Origin: Nostoc sp. TCL26-01
GTDB lineage: Bacteria > Cyanobacteriota > Cyanobacteriia > Cyanobacteriales > Nostocaceae
Reading direction: 5' to 3'
Length of the DNA stretch: 64,000 nucleotides
NCBI RefSeq assembly: GCF_013393945.1
Contig: NZ_CP040297.1
Location: 958,001-1,022,000 of the forward strand
The translations under genes and the position numbers were made by a program. Positions within the stretch are counted from its first letter, which is position 1. Every line of letters starts with the position of its first letter. Under the pieces are notes generated by a model. It was not told where the DNA came from and ran no database searches. It saw nothing but the letters and a program-made list of their open reading frames with translations. Shown piece by piece: positions 27,908 to 37,478 of this stretch.

Positions 27908-30900
27908 AAACAATTGATGAGTTATTTTCTTATCTGGATAGTCTAGATGTCAAACTCTGGGTTGAAGATAATCGCCTACGTTGTCATGCACCAGAGGCAG
28001 TATTAACATCAAATCTGAGTGAGCAAATCTTAGAACGCAAAGCCGAAATTATCGAATTTCTCACCCAAGCCGAACTCAGCAAAAATTCACAATTACTGTC
28101 TATTGTTCCTACTTCCAGAATCGGCAATCTACCTCTATCTTTTGCCCAGCAACGGCTGTGGTTCATTGACCAGATGGAACCAAATAGTTGCTTTTACAAT
28201 ATTCCGGCGGCGGTGCGGTTGATTGGTTCACTTCATCTCAGTGCTTTTGAAAGTAGCTGTAACGAAATTGTCCGTCGTCATGAAGTGCTACGGACTAATT
28301 TTCCCACGGTAGATGGTCAGCCAGTCCAGGTAATTCAGCCATTTTCACCACGAGTGTTACCAGTATTAGATTTACAACACTTAAGCACTTTGGAGCAAGA
28401 AGCAGAAGTTTTCCGCCTGATGAGCCAGGAAGCCCAAAAACCCTTTAATCTAGCGCAAGATTCACTGCTACGCATCACTGTTATATGTTTAAATCAGGCT
28501 GAGTATGTAGTGCTGTTGACTATACACCACATTATTGCTGATGCCTGGTCTATAGGGATTTTCCTCAGAGAGCTAGTAGCTTTATATACAGAATTTACTA
28601 ACGGTCAAACCTCCCCCCTACCAGAGTTACCCATTCAATATGCTGACTTTGCTGTTTGGCAACGCCAATATTTACAGGGTGAGGTATTAGAGACTCAGCT
28701 AGCTTACTGGCGACAACAACTAGGTGGCAGCTTGCCCATATTGCAATTACCCACAGATCGCCCTCGTCCGAGAGTTCAGACTTTTCGTGGTGCGAGTCAA
28801 TCCTTTTATTTATCTGCTGAACTGACTGAGGCGCTGAAGGTGTTGAGTCAGCAAGCAGGGGTAACTCTTTTCATGACTCTACTGACGGCGTTTAAAATCC
28901 TACTTTACCGTTATACGTACCAAGAAGATATACTAGTTGGTTCAGCGATCGCTAATCGTCAACGAGTAGAAGTTGAAGGGTTAATTGGCTTTTTTGTCAA
29001 TACTTTAGTTTTGCGTACAGACCTTTCTGGTAATCCCACTTTTCGGGAACTGTTGGATCGGGTACGACGGGTAACTTGGGAAGCTTATGACCATCAAGAT
29101 TTACCTTTAGAAAAATTGGTGGAGGAATTGCAACCTGAACGTGACTTGAGCTACAGTCCGTTATTTCAGACGATGTTTGTGTTGCAAAATACACCTGATA
29201 TAGATGTAACACTTCCTGGTTTGAAGATCACGACCATACCCCAAACCAGCACCACTGCCAAGTTAGATTTGACATTGGATATGCGGGAAACTGCTGCTGG
29301 GCTGATGGGTGTATTTGAATACAACACAGATTTGTTTGATGATATAGCGATCGCTCACATGATCAATCATTGGCAAAACTTGTTGTTGGGGATTATCGAT
29401 CATCCACAGCAGCACATTGGCGAATTTCCCATCCTGACGACAGCAGAGCAGCAGCAGTTATTGGTGGAGTGGAATGATACCCAAACAGATTATCCCCAAG
29501 ACTTATGTTTTCATCAGTTATTTACCACCCAAGCAGAAAACACACCAGATGCAGTCGCCGTTGTTTTTGGACAGCAACATTTAACCTATCGCCAGCTAAA
29601 TCAGCAAGCTAATCAATTAGCACACCACTTACAACAACTGGGTGTAGTCCCAGAAACCATCGTGGGAATTTGCTTGGAGCGATCGCTAGAAATGATCGTC
29701 GCCTTCTTAGCTATCCTGAAAGCTGGTGGGGCTTATCTACCTTTAGATCCAGCCTACCCTCAAGAACGCCTAACTTTTATGTTGGCGGATTCACAAATTC
29801 CCATTCTCTTAACAAGCCAAAACTTATCAGCCAAACTCCCCGCCTATTCAGGACAAATCCTCTGCTTAGATACCAACTGGGAAAAAATTGCTCAACACAG
29901 TCAAGAAAATCCCACCAGTGATGTCACCATTCAGAACTTGGCTTACCTGATTTACACCTCCGGTTCTACAGGAACACCCAAAGGTGTGCTAATTCCCCAT
30001 GCAGGATTGGTAAATCTCACCCTAGACAAAATTCGCACTTGTCGCGTCCAACCAGATAGCCGCGTCCTCCAGTTTTTCTCCTTCAGTTTTGATGCTTCGA
30101 TCCCAGAAATATTCATGGCCCTTGGTTCTGGTGCAGCCCTGCATTTAGCCACACCAGCAGAATTATTACCAGGAGCAGCTTTGATGCAGCTATTGCAGGA
30201 ACGAGCCATCACTCACATCACTATCTTGCCATCAGCACTAACCGCTTTATCTGCTGACGATTTACCAGCATTAAAAATGGTGTTAGTTGGGGGAGAAGCC
30301 CCTTCTCCCGAAATGATTGCGGAATGGTCAAAAGGACGACTCTTTATCAACGCCTACGGGCCGACAGAAACAACAGTCAACGCCAGTATGGTGGAATGCG
30401 GTAACGGTGGTCAAATGTCCCCCACCATCCGCCCAGCAGCTAATAAGCAATTGTATATCCTAGACAAATATCATCAACTTGTCCCTGTGGGAGTTGTGGG
30501 TGAAGTGTACATTGGTGGCGTTGGTTTAGCACGGGGTTATCTCCATCGCCCAGAAAAAACGGACGCAGCTTTTATTCCTAATCCTTTCAGTAATCAACCA
30601 GACAGCCGTCTTTATAAAACTGGGGACTTAGCTTATCACCTGAGAGATGGTAACATCAAGCTGCTCGGTCGTGTAGATCATCAAGTAAAAATTCGTGGCT
30701 TCCGGATTGAACTGGGAGAGGTAGAGGCTTTGCTGACCCAACACCCAGCAGTCCGGGAAAGTGTGGTGATTGTCAAAGAAGATCACTCTGGTGATAAACG
30801 TTTAGTAGCTTATATAGTACCAGCGTCAGCAAGTATCCCCACGACTAGCGATTTGCGCCGCTTCCTAGAAAAAACATTGCCCAAGTATATGGTTCCGGCG

Positions 30901-32445
30901 GTGTTCGTGATGCTAGAAGCCTTACCACTCAACCCCAACGGCAAAGTAGACCGTCAAGCCTTACCTCTACCTGATACAATCCGACCTGAGTTAGCAGCAG
31001 CCTTTGTGGCTCCTCGTACACCGATAGAATCAGTGTTAGCCGGAATTTTTGCTGAGATTCTTCAGGTTGAGCAGGTGGGTGTGGATGATGACTTCTTTGA
31101 ATTAGGAGGACATTCATTACTAGCGACAAAATTAATTGCTCGTTTACTCAAAGCTTTTCAAATAGAGTTAACAGTAATTGACTTGTTTGATGCTCCTACT
31201 GTAGCAGGTTTAGCAGAACGGATTGAGCATATACAAACAACAGGAACTATCTATAAACAGCATGAGGAAACTGTTAATTTACTCAAAGCAGATGCTATTT
31301 TAGATCCCACAATCACCCCCGCATCCCCAGCGATCGCCACCACAAAAGTCAGTGCTATTTTATTAACTGGAGCTACTGGTTTTCTCGGAGCCTTCTTACT
31401 ACACGAACTCCTCCAACAAACATCAGCAACTATTTACTGTTTAGTCCGCGCCCAGGATATCCCAGCCGCTAGACAAAAGCTGCAAAAATCCCTGGAATCA
31501 TCTTTACTGTGGGACGAAAAATATAGCGATCGCCTGATTCCAGTCCTCGGAGATTTATCACAACCCCTACTAGGACTTTCTGCAACTGAGTTTCACCACA
31601 TGGCTGAGTGCATTGATGTAATTTATCACAATGGTGCATGGGTACATCATGCTTCGCCTTACTCATTACTCAAAGCTACTAACGTTTTCGGAACTCAAGA
31701 AATTCTCAGATTAGCTTGTCAAGTGCAAGCGAAACCTGTGCATTTTATGTCTGCTAGTAGCGTTTTTGCGGCTGGAGTCAGAATTATTCGAGAACAAGAT
31801 AAAGTTGATGAGCAACCACCAATAGGCGGTTATAACCAGAGTAAATGGGTAGCGGAAAAATTAGTTACCCAAGCCAGAGATCGCGGTCTTCCCGTGGCTA
31901 TTTATCGACTAGGACGCATATCTGGACACAGCCAGACAGGTGTGTTTAATCCCCATGACTTTTTGTACAGATTGATTATTGGTTCTGTACAACTAGGTAG
32001 CATCCCCGATCAGGAGATGATGCTAGATATCATTCCCGTAGATTATGCCAGCAAAGCGATCGCTTATCTATCACAACAATCAGCTTCCGGGAATCAAGTT
32101 TTTCACTTCGTCCATCCCCAACCAGTCTCCGCAAATGTGTTGTTTGCGAAATTGCGATCGCTTGGCTACTCTATTCAACAAGTTGCTTATGAACAATGGC
32201 ATCAACAACTACTCAACATCGCTGAAAATTCACCGGAACATCCCCTATATCCCTTAGTTTCACTTTTTCCCAGCCGATTTTCTCAACCACAAACCTCTAA
32301 TTTGCAATTTGACTGTGAGAATACACTCACTAAACTTACAGGTACATCAATTACCTGTCCACAAATCGATGAGCAGTTATTAAACACTTACATTTCATAT
32401 CTTGTTCAGCATGGATTTATTGCTGATATAGCTGTTCTTAGTTAG
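27904..32445 (+). CDS. Terminal NRPS module with thioester reductase, TubC-C-A-PCP-R
   Basis: 1513 residues. A TubC-type docking domain is at 1-57. The C domain (about 75-500) has HHIIADAW, with Ala for the Gly of HHxxxDG. The A domain (about 525-1015) has YTSGSTGTPKG and specificity residues read as D-A-P-T-L-G-A-V-N, a code I cannot assign. The PCP has LGGHSLLATK near 1062. From about 1145 a short-chain dehydrogenase-like reductase follows: TGATGFLGAFLLHEL (NADPH-binding) and a Tyr/Lys pair in GGYNQSKWVAEKL near 1308. R domains release the chain as an aldehyde or alcohol, so no thioesterase is needed. This is the last assembly-line protein in the operon. The two genes after it (methyltransferase, aminotransferase) probably tailor the product. 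Confidence 0.95.
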   Translation: MKTIDELFSYLDSLDVKLWVEDNRLRCHAPEAVLTSNLSEQILERKAEIIEFLTQAELSKNSQLLSIVPTSRIGNLPLSFAQQRLWFIDQMEPNSCFYNIPAAVRLIGSLHLSAFESSCNEIVRRHEVLRTNFPTVDGQPVQVIQPFSPRVLPVLDLQHLSTLEQEAEVFRLMSQEAQKPFNLAQDSLLRITVICLNQAEYVVLLTIHHIIADAWSIGIFLRELVALYTEFTNGQTSPLPELPIQYADFAVWQRQYLQGEVLETQLAYWRQQLGGSLPILQLPTDRPRPRVQTFRGASQSFYLSAELTEALKVLSQQAGVTLFMTLLTAFKILLYRYTYQEDILVGSAIANRQRVEVEGLIGFFVNTLVLRTDLSGNPTFRELLDRVRRVTWEAYDHQDLPLEKLVEELQPERDLSYSPLFQTMFVLQNTPDIDVTLPGLKITTIPQTSTTAKLDLTLDMRETAAGLMGVFEYNTDLFDDIAIAHMINHWQNLLLGIIDHPQQHIGEFPILTTAEQQQLLVEWNDTQTDYPQDLCFHQLFTTQAENTPDAVAVVFGQQHLTYRQLNQQANQLAHHLQQLGVVPETIVGICLERSLEMIVAFLAILKAGGAYLPLDPAYPQERLTFMLADSQIPILLTSQNLSAKLPAYSGQILCLDTNWEKIAQHSQENPTSDVTIQNLAYLIYTSGSTGTPKGVLIPHAGLVNLTLDKIRTCRVQPDSRVLQFFSFSFDASIPEIFMALGSGAALHLATPAELLPGAALMQLLQERAITHITILPSALTALSADDLPALKMVLVGGEAPSPEMIAEWSKGRLFINAYGPTETTVNASMVECGNGGQMSPTIRPAANKQLYILDKYHQLVPVGVVGEVYIGGVGLARGYLHRPEKTDAAFIPNPFSNQPDSRLYKTGDLAYHLRDGNIKLLGRVDHQVKIRGFRIELGEVEALLTQHPAVRESVVIVKEDHSGDKRLVAYIVPASASIPTTSDLRRFLEKTLPKYMVPAVFVMLEALPLNPNGKVDRQALPLPDTIRPELAAAFVAPRTPIESVLAGIFAEILQVEQVGVDDDFFELGGHSLLATKLIARLLKAFQIELTVIDLFDAPTVAGLAERIEHIQTTGTIYKQHEETVNLLKADAILDPTITPASPAIATTKVSAILLTGATGFLGAFLLHELLQQTSATIYCLVRAQDIPAARQKLQKSLESSLLWDEKYSDRLIPVLGDLSQPLLGLSATEFHHMAECIDVIYHNGAWVHHASPYSLLKATNVFGTQEILRLACQVQAKPVHFMSASSVFAAGVRIIREQDKVDEQPPIGGYNQSKWVAEKLVTQARDRGLPVAIYRLGRISGHSQTGVFNPHDFLYRLIIGSVQLGSIPDQEMMLDIIPVDYASKAIAYLSQQSASGNQVFHFVHPQPVSANVLFAKLRSLGYSIQQVAYEQWHQQLLNIAENSPEHPLYPLVSLFPSRFSQPQTSNLQFDCENTLTKLTGTSITCPQIDEQLLNTYISYLVQHGFIADIAVLS

Positions 32446-32567
32446 GTGAGGTACAGAATTAATTTTTTAAACGCTGAGGAACGCTGAGGAAAGCGCGGAG
32501 GGGCGCGGAGGTTTTTTCAGTTTTCTTAGCGGTGTACTTACTAATTCTTCATTCGCCAAATAAACAT

Positions 32568-33434
32568 ATGCTCAATTCCCAAATTCGCTATACAGATTAC
32601 GACCCCTGGGCTTGGTTATATAACAAATCCGAAGCACACCTAGCCTCTCGTCGCTTGCTACCAAAGTTAGAAAAATTAGTCTTACCTCATCTTCCTGTAA
32701 AAGGACGAATTCTTGACCTTTGTTGTGGGACTGGGCAATTAACACAATTATTAATTCTCAAGGGTTATCAAGTAACTGGTCTTGATGGCTCAGAAAAAAT
32801 GTTGCAATATGCTCAAAATAATGCACCTAATGCTAAATTCATCCTTGGTGATGCCCGCTTCTTTGAATTACCAAATACCTTTGATGCAGTTATTTGTACT
32901 GATTCGGCTCTCAACCATATCATGAGTCTGGAAGAACTTAAAAGTGTTTTCCGCAATGTGTATGTAGCCATGAAAGAAAACGCCATCTTCTTTTTTGATA
33001 TAGGTTTAGAAAAACGCTATCGCAATATCCCCTTTAATGATGGTGAACTGCAAGAAAATTATGCTTGGAGTGTAGGAGAAACTTATGATTCAGCAGCAAA
33101 AACAGGTACTTTTACCATCACTATTTTTCAACCACCCAATAGTCAACCAAGTAAAAAGTCTACCCGAATTGACTTATTAACACAACAGATAAAACGCTCC
33201 ATTTACAACAATTTTCTTCGCTATGTTCAACCCTCAACCCTATTACAACTATTACAGCAAGATTGGCAACCATCTGCCCTGACATTTTCCGTCAAACCTT
33301 ATTCGCCAGCAGAAATTAAATCCACATTATCCGCCGTCGGCTTCACCAATATCAACGCCTACAATCACAAACTAGCTTTAGCCACTCCTCAAGACAACAA
33401 ACTAGTATACTTTGTCGCTCAAAAATCAAGTTAA
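32568..33434 (+). CDS. SAM-dependent class I methyltransferase
   Basis: 288 residues from the ATG at 32568; a GTG in frame 36 bases upstream is less likely. Motif I is ILDLCCGTGQLTQLL and motif II includes TGLDGSEKML, as in Rossmann-fold methyltransferases of the UbiE/methyltransf_25 kind. It lies 122 bp after the reductase-ended NRPS and in the same direction, separated by an intergenic repeat (GCTGAGGAACGCTGAGGA). It may methylate an N, O or C atom of the product, but the target cannot be told. It is not embedded in a module, so it acts in trans. Confidence 0.85.
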   Translation: MLNSQIRYTDYDPWAWLYNKSEAHLASRRLLPKLEKLVLPHLPVKGRILDLCCGTGQLTQLLILKGYQVTGLDGSEKMLQYAQNNAPNAKFILGDARFFELPNTFDAVICTDSALNHIMSLEELKSVFRNVYVAMKENAIFFFDIGLEKRYRNIPFNDGELQENYAWSVGETYDSAAKTGTFTITIFQPPNSQPSKKSTRIDLLTQQIKRSIYNNFLRYVQPSTLLQLLQQDWQPSALTFSVKPYSPAEIKSTLSAVGFTNINAYNHKLALATPQDNKLVYFVAQKSS

Positions 33435-33549
33435 TTTCTATTAGCACTCGCTAATAAAACTAGAAAAACCTCCTCATCCCTCTGCGCTTTCCTCCGCGTC
33501 CCTCTGCGTTTAAAAAATTAACTCTCTACCTCACTCAATTATAAATTTT

Positions 33550-34941
33550 ATGCAAGTAAAAACAGCAAATACTCAACAACAACATTTGACAGCATTAATT
33601 GAACGATATACCAAAAAAACAAAAACTTCTAAACAAATGACCCAAGCCTATCGTCCAGTGCTAGCTGACCCCAGAGTCCCAGACTGGTTTAATATTTCCA
33701 CAAAAGAAATGTGCTATTTAATTGTGGGAAAACAAGCTAAAGGTTCACGGATTTGGGATGTTGATCACAATGAATATGTAGATATAATCATGGGATTTGG
33801 CGCTAATCTTTTGGGTCATAATCCACTATTGATTCAAGCAGCAATTACAGAGCAACTAGAGAAAGGTATACCCCTTGGACCCCAGTCGGAAATCGCGGGT
33901 GAAGTAGCACAATTAATTAGCGAAATCACAGGTATGGAACGGGTAGCCTTTAGTAATACCGGCACAGAAGCTGTCATGACAGCGATTCGTTTGGCAAGAG
34001 CAGCTACAAAGCGCAACAAAATTGTGATTTTTTCTGGCGCTTATCATGGTCATTTTGATGGTACTTTAGCGAAAGCCGAAACATCTCATGCAGTACCTAT
34101 AGCTCCAGGAATTCTGCCCAATATGATTGAGGATGTCTTGGTTTTAGACTATGGCAATCCTCAGTCTCTAGAGATTATCAAAGTTAATCAAAATGAATTG
34201 GCCGCAGTTCTAGTTGAACCTATACAAACTCGTCGCCCAGATTTACAACCGCAAGAATTTCTCCAACAACTCAGACAACTGACACAACAATCAGGAATAA
34301 CTTTAATTTTTGATGAAATGGTGACTGGTTTTCGGTTGCATTTAGGCGGCGCTCAGGCTTGGTTTGGTGTGCAAGCAGATATCGCCACCTACGGTAAAGT
34401 TGTGGGTGGGGGAATGCCTATTGGTGTGATTGCTGGTAAAGCTATCTACATGGATAAAATTGATGGGGGAATGTGGCATTATGGTGATGCTTCTTCCCCT
34501 GAAGTAGAAAGAACATTTTTTGCTGGTACTCACTGCAAGCATCCTTTATCTATGGCTGCGGCTGGGGCGATGCTGAAATATTTAAAATTACAAGGCAATG
34601 CTTTGCAAGCAGAATTAAATCAACGTACTGCACAGTATGTTGAACGCATAAATATCCTGTTTACAGCCAAGCATTTACCTATCCGCATGGCTAATTTTGG
34701 CTCATTTTTTGGCCCTGTTTTTCGAGAAGAGTTTTTATCTGGAGATGTTGCATCTCTCATGATGGGTTTGGATTTATTGCGGTATCACTTATTTGACAAA
34801 GGGGTTTTGCTGCGAGGTGAAGGTGGGGGTTTCATATCTACATCTCACACAGATGGAGATATTAATTACATGGTTCAAGCGATGACAGATAGCATCAATG
34901 AACTACAAGAGGCAGGGTTTTTCCCAAATTGTAGTGCTTAA
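33550..34941 (+). CDS. PLP aminotransferase class III, glutamate-1-semialdehyde mutase-like
   Basis: 463 residues. It has the GSA-type pattern: FSNTGTEAVMTAIRLARA, HYHGHFDG-like AYHGHFDG, EPIQTRRPD, IFDEMVTGFR, and the PLP lysine in TYGKVVGGGMPIG. It is longer at the N-terminus than the housekeeping HemL and sits at the end of an NRPS operon, so it is not the chlorophyll pathway enzyme. In myxochelin biosynthesis a GSA-type aminotransferase (MxcL) converts the aldehyde released by an R domain to an amine. The same logic fits here, because the last NRPS ends in an R domain. The alternative is a supply role for an unusual amino acid. The family call is firm; the role is inference. Confidence 0.87.
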   Translation: MQVKTANTQQQHLTALIERYTKKTKTSKQMTQAYRPVLADPRVPDWFNISTKEMCYLIVGKQAKGSRIWDVDHNEYVDIIMGFGANLLGHNPLLIQAAITEQLEKGIPLGPQSEIAGEVAQLISEITGMERVAFSNTGTEAVMTAIRLARAATKRNKIVIFSGAYHGHFDGTLAKAETSHAVPIAPGILPNMIEDVLVLDYGNPQSLEIIKVNQNELAAVLVEPIQTRRPDLQPQEFLQQLRQLTQQSGITLIFDEMVTGFRLHLGGAQAWFGVQADIATYGKVVGGGMPIGVIAGKAIYMDKIDGGMWHYGDASSPEVERTFFAGTHCKHPLSMAAAGAMLKYLKLQGNALQAELNQRTAQYVERINILFTAKHLPIRMANFGSFFGPVFREEFLSGDVASLMMGLDLLRYHLFDKGVLLRGEGGGFISTSHTDGDINYMVQAMTDSINELQEAGFFPNCSA

Positions 34942-35066
34942 AAATTTGGATTAAATAAAATGTCAAACTTTTGCTGCTTAAGTCAACTAACTAAGAGGAA
35001 TATCCAGTCCCTTTTTCGGTCAATAGGGCGATCAACTATTAACTATAAAATAAAATTTGCCCTCAC

Positions 35067-35540
35067 ATGACCAAAAATCATTTTCCGAATCAACTATATC
35101 TACTTGTTCCTTGGGACTTACCCATTGAGCAAGAACTGAATGAAGTTGATAAAAATAAGTTATACAAAATCCTTAGTCAGTTTTTATTAGTTCTCAAAGA
35201 ACCTGTAGTTCCAGAAGCACTTATTACTATTAATCAAATATTAGCAAATTTGGAAATGGTCGATATTATTACTGCTAAAATATCTTCTACCGAAACTTCT
35301 TTAAAAGCTGGAGAAGTGGAAGACTTTGATAATTATTTTGGGGTGACACATATCAAAACTCAAGAAACTGCTATTTGTCTAATAAAGAGTGTGATTTTAG
35401 CGTATAAAAACTTTCTGGAAATCAGTCAAAATTTTCATGATGTTGATCTGATTCAAGTAGAGCTTCAGAAACGAGGATTTGCAACTTATATATATCTAAT
35501 AGCTAGAGTTTTTAGTTTAAATTTGGAGCAAAATATATGA
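35067..35540 (+). CDS. Unrecognised protein, likely helical
   Basis: 157 residues, mostly helix-forming, no signal peptide or clear motif. I do not recognise the family. It overlaps the next gene by 4 bp (ATGA), so the two are made together. It follows the aminotransferase by 125 bp in the same direction and may belong to the biosynthetic operon. Its low-GC, Lys/Ile-rich composition matches the neighbourhood. Confidence 0.7.
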   Translation: MTKNHFPNQLYLLVPWDLPIEQELNEVDKNKLYKILSQFLLVLKEPVVPEALITINQILANLEMVDIITAKISSTETSLKAGEVEDFDNYFGVTHIKTQETAICLIKSVILAYKNFLEISQNFHDVDLIQVELQKRGFATYIYLIARVFSLNLEQNI

Positions 35541-36106
35541 ATAATTTTCATGGTGAAGCACAACAAATTTGGAAGGTTTTTCATTGGTCATTTTTTATTA
35601 ATACTCAAGGGTTGATTATTTGCTTAAATCGTTTGGAAATGAAACTGGCTGTGGGTAATATCTCCGCAGCCCAAATTGAGTTAGAAACGGCGGCTGAATT
35701 AATGATGGCTTCGGGCGCAGCGATGGAACTTGCTGGTAGTTTTAGTAGACAAGAATATGAAAGCCAGGTGCGTCCATCGATGACACCTCCTTACGTTCAA
35801 TCTGCTGATTTCAGTGGACTGATGTCTTGGGAGCATTCTTGGTTGGTAAAAATATGGAAAAGACTGCGACCAGTGTTTGAGCGATTACCTGCTGATCTTG
35901 AGCCTCAGCATCATCAGTTAGTGAGTGCTTATTTTAGCTTGGCTAAGTCTCACAAGGCTGTTTGTGAAAAATTTGGTGGTGGTGAATCTGGTAGCCTACG
36001 TTGTGACAAAAATACGGCTGTAGATATCTTAGATAGATTTTCTCAAAATCGCTGGCGGCTAATTGATCCTAATTTTAAAATATCTGATGGCTGTCCGTTC
36101 CATTAA
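35537..36106 (+). CDS. Unrecognised protein, helical, His/Trp-rich
   Basis: 189 residues. It looks all-helical with several conserved-looking His and Trp positions (VFHWSFF near 15, MSWEHSWLVKIWKRL near 97, HHQLV near 125) and ends DGCPFH. This could suit a small cofactor-binding helical enzyme such as a haem or di-iron protein, but I have no family to name. Its translational coupling to the preceding gene, and position after the NRPS cluster, suggest a tailoring or accessory role. Confidence 0.7.
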   Translation: MNNFHGEAQQIWKVFHWSFFINTQGLIICLNRLEMKLAVGNISAAQIELETAAELMMASGAAMELAGSFSRQEYESQVRPSMTPPYVQSADFSGLMSWEHSWLVKIWKRLRPVFERLPADLEPQHHQLVSAYFSLAKSHKAVCEKFGGGESGSLRCDKNTAVDILDRFSQNRWRLIDPNFKISDGCPFH

Positions 36107-36140
36107 GATAAATTTAGCAGCCTATGAGCATGATTAAGCC

Positions 36141-36695
36141 GTGACAGCACAATTAACTAGTAATTCAACTTCTATTTTCCGCTTATCTCCCTTAATTCGG
36201 ATAACGCTGTTGAGTCTGTATGTAGCACTCACAGTTCCCCTACCTTTCCTAGCAGAGGTGACAAACGCCCCTACACCACCAGCTTTGTTATGGGTGGGAA
36301 TTGGTGTTGGTTTAGTTGGTTTGTATGCAGTGTTAACGGAACGAGTAGTTGTCGATGACGAGGGGATACAGGTAACTTACCCCGTCTGGGTTCCGCGCTT
36401 CTTCCGCAAAGGTTGGTCTTTACCTTGGGTGGAGGTAAAACAGATAAAGCCCCGTTCCACTGGTCAAGGTGGTTTAGTTTATTATTTTCTCAGCCAAGAT
36501 GGGAAAGCTTATTTACTACCGATGCGGGTAGCCGGGTTTGCTCGGTTGGTAAACATTGTCCAAGCTAAAACGGGTATAGACACCACAGATGTCCGTCCTC
36601 TAGCACAGCCGTGGATGTATCTGATTTTGTTGGGATTTACCTTTTTGCTGTTGTTAGTTGATGGTTGGACGATCGCCACAGCTTTATCTCTTTAA
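36141..36695 (+). CDS. Conserved cyanobacterial-type membrane protein
   Basis: 184 residues from a GTG start. Hydrophobic segments are at about 20-40, 47-66 and 157-180. Between them is a soluble stretch (VVVDDEGIQVTYPVW, then WVEVKQIKPR) that resembles PH-like (bPH) domains of bacterial membrane proteins. A 26-bp gap separates it from the ABC ATPase gene, so the pair is probably one operon. It has no obvious link to the biosynthetic cluster. I do not recognise a specific function. Confidence 0.75.
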   Translation: MTAQLTSNSTSIFRLSPLIRITLLSLYVALTVPLPFLAEVTNAPTPPALLWVGIGVGLVGLYAVLTERVVVDDEGIQVTYPVWVPRFFRKGWSLPWVEVKQIKPRSTGQGGLVYYFLSQDGKAYLLPMRVAGFARLVNIVQAKTGIDTTDVRPLAQPWMYLILLGFTFLLLLVDGWTIATALSL

Positions 36696-36721
36696 ATTCT
36701 ATTTGAATCTGGACACCCTCA

Positions 36722-37477
36722 ATGACAGCCTTACTACGGCTTGAGCAAGTTAGTCTCTATGCAAAGCTCAAAACTCAACTTCAGGGATATCCCATATTAC
36801 AGGATATCTCTTTTGAGGTGTCTGGAGGCGATCGCCTAACAATCATCGGCCCTGCTGGTGCTGGCAAAACTTCTCTGTTACGTCTCATTAACCGCTTGAG
36901 TGAACCCCATAGCGGCAAAATCTACCTGGAAAATCAAGAGTATCACCACATCCCTATCACCCAGTTACGTCAAACAGTAACACTGGTATTACAAGAGCCA
37001 AAGTTACTGGGAATGACAGTCCAGCAAGCCCTGGTTTATCCTTTAGTTTTGCGTAGTCTGCCCAAGGAAACAATCCAGCAGCGAATCAGTCATTGGACAG
37101 AACAACTACAAATTCCTAGCGACTGGTTGGGACGCACCGAGGTACAACTTTCATTAGGACAAAGACAGCTCGTAGCGATCGCTCGTGCTTTGATTATTCA
37201 ACCACAAATCCTGTTATTAGACGAACCAACCTCTAGTTTAGATATTGCTCAAGCTTCTCATCTTATGCAAGTCTTAACCCACCTCAATCAAAATTATCAC
37301 ACGACAATTTTGATGGTAAATAACCACCTAGACCTAGCCCAAATGTTTTCTAATCGACTTTTATATTTACAGCAAGGACGTTTATTAGCAAATCAAACAG
37401 GCTCCCAAATCAACTGGGTTAACTCACAACAGATGTTGATGCACGCCGAAGCCCAAGCAAATGACGAATGGATTTGA
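36722..37477 (+). CDS. ABC transporter ATP-binding protein
   Basis: 251 residues. Walker A is GPAGAGKTS, the Q-loop is LVLQEPK, the signature is LSLGQRQLVAIARA, Walker B is ILLLDEPTSSLD, and the H-loop His is in MVNNHLDLA. The arrangement is like phosphate- and YbbL-type single-domain ATPases. No permease gene is next to it unless the preceding small membrane protein fills that place, which has too few membrane spans for a usual permease. The substrate is not evident. Confidence 0.9.
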   Translation: MTALLRLEQVSLYAKLKTQLQGYPILQDISFEVSGGDRLTIIGPAGAGKTSLLRLINRLSEPHSGKIYLENQEYHHIPITQLRQTVTLVLQEPKLLGMTVQQALVYPLVLRSLPKETIQQRISHWTEQLQIPSDWLGRTEVQLSLGQRQLVAIARALIIQPQILLLDEPTSSLDIAQASHLMQVLTHLNQNYHTTILMVNNHLDLAQMFSNRLLYLQQGRLLANQTGSQINWVNSQQMLMHAEAQANDEWI

Positions 37478-37478
37478 G

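Noticed and set aside
33550..34941. Housekeeping HemL (glutamate-1-semialdehyde 2,1-aminomutase)
   Set aside because: The N-terminus is longer than HemL and the gene sits at the end of an NRPS operon; a tailoring aminotransferase is more likely.
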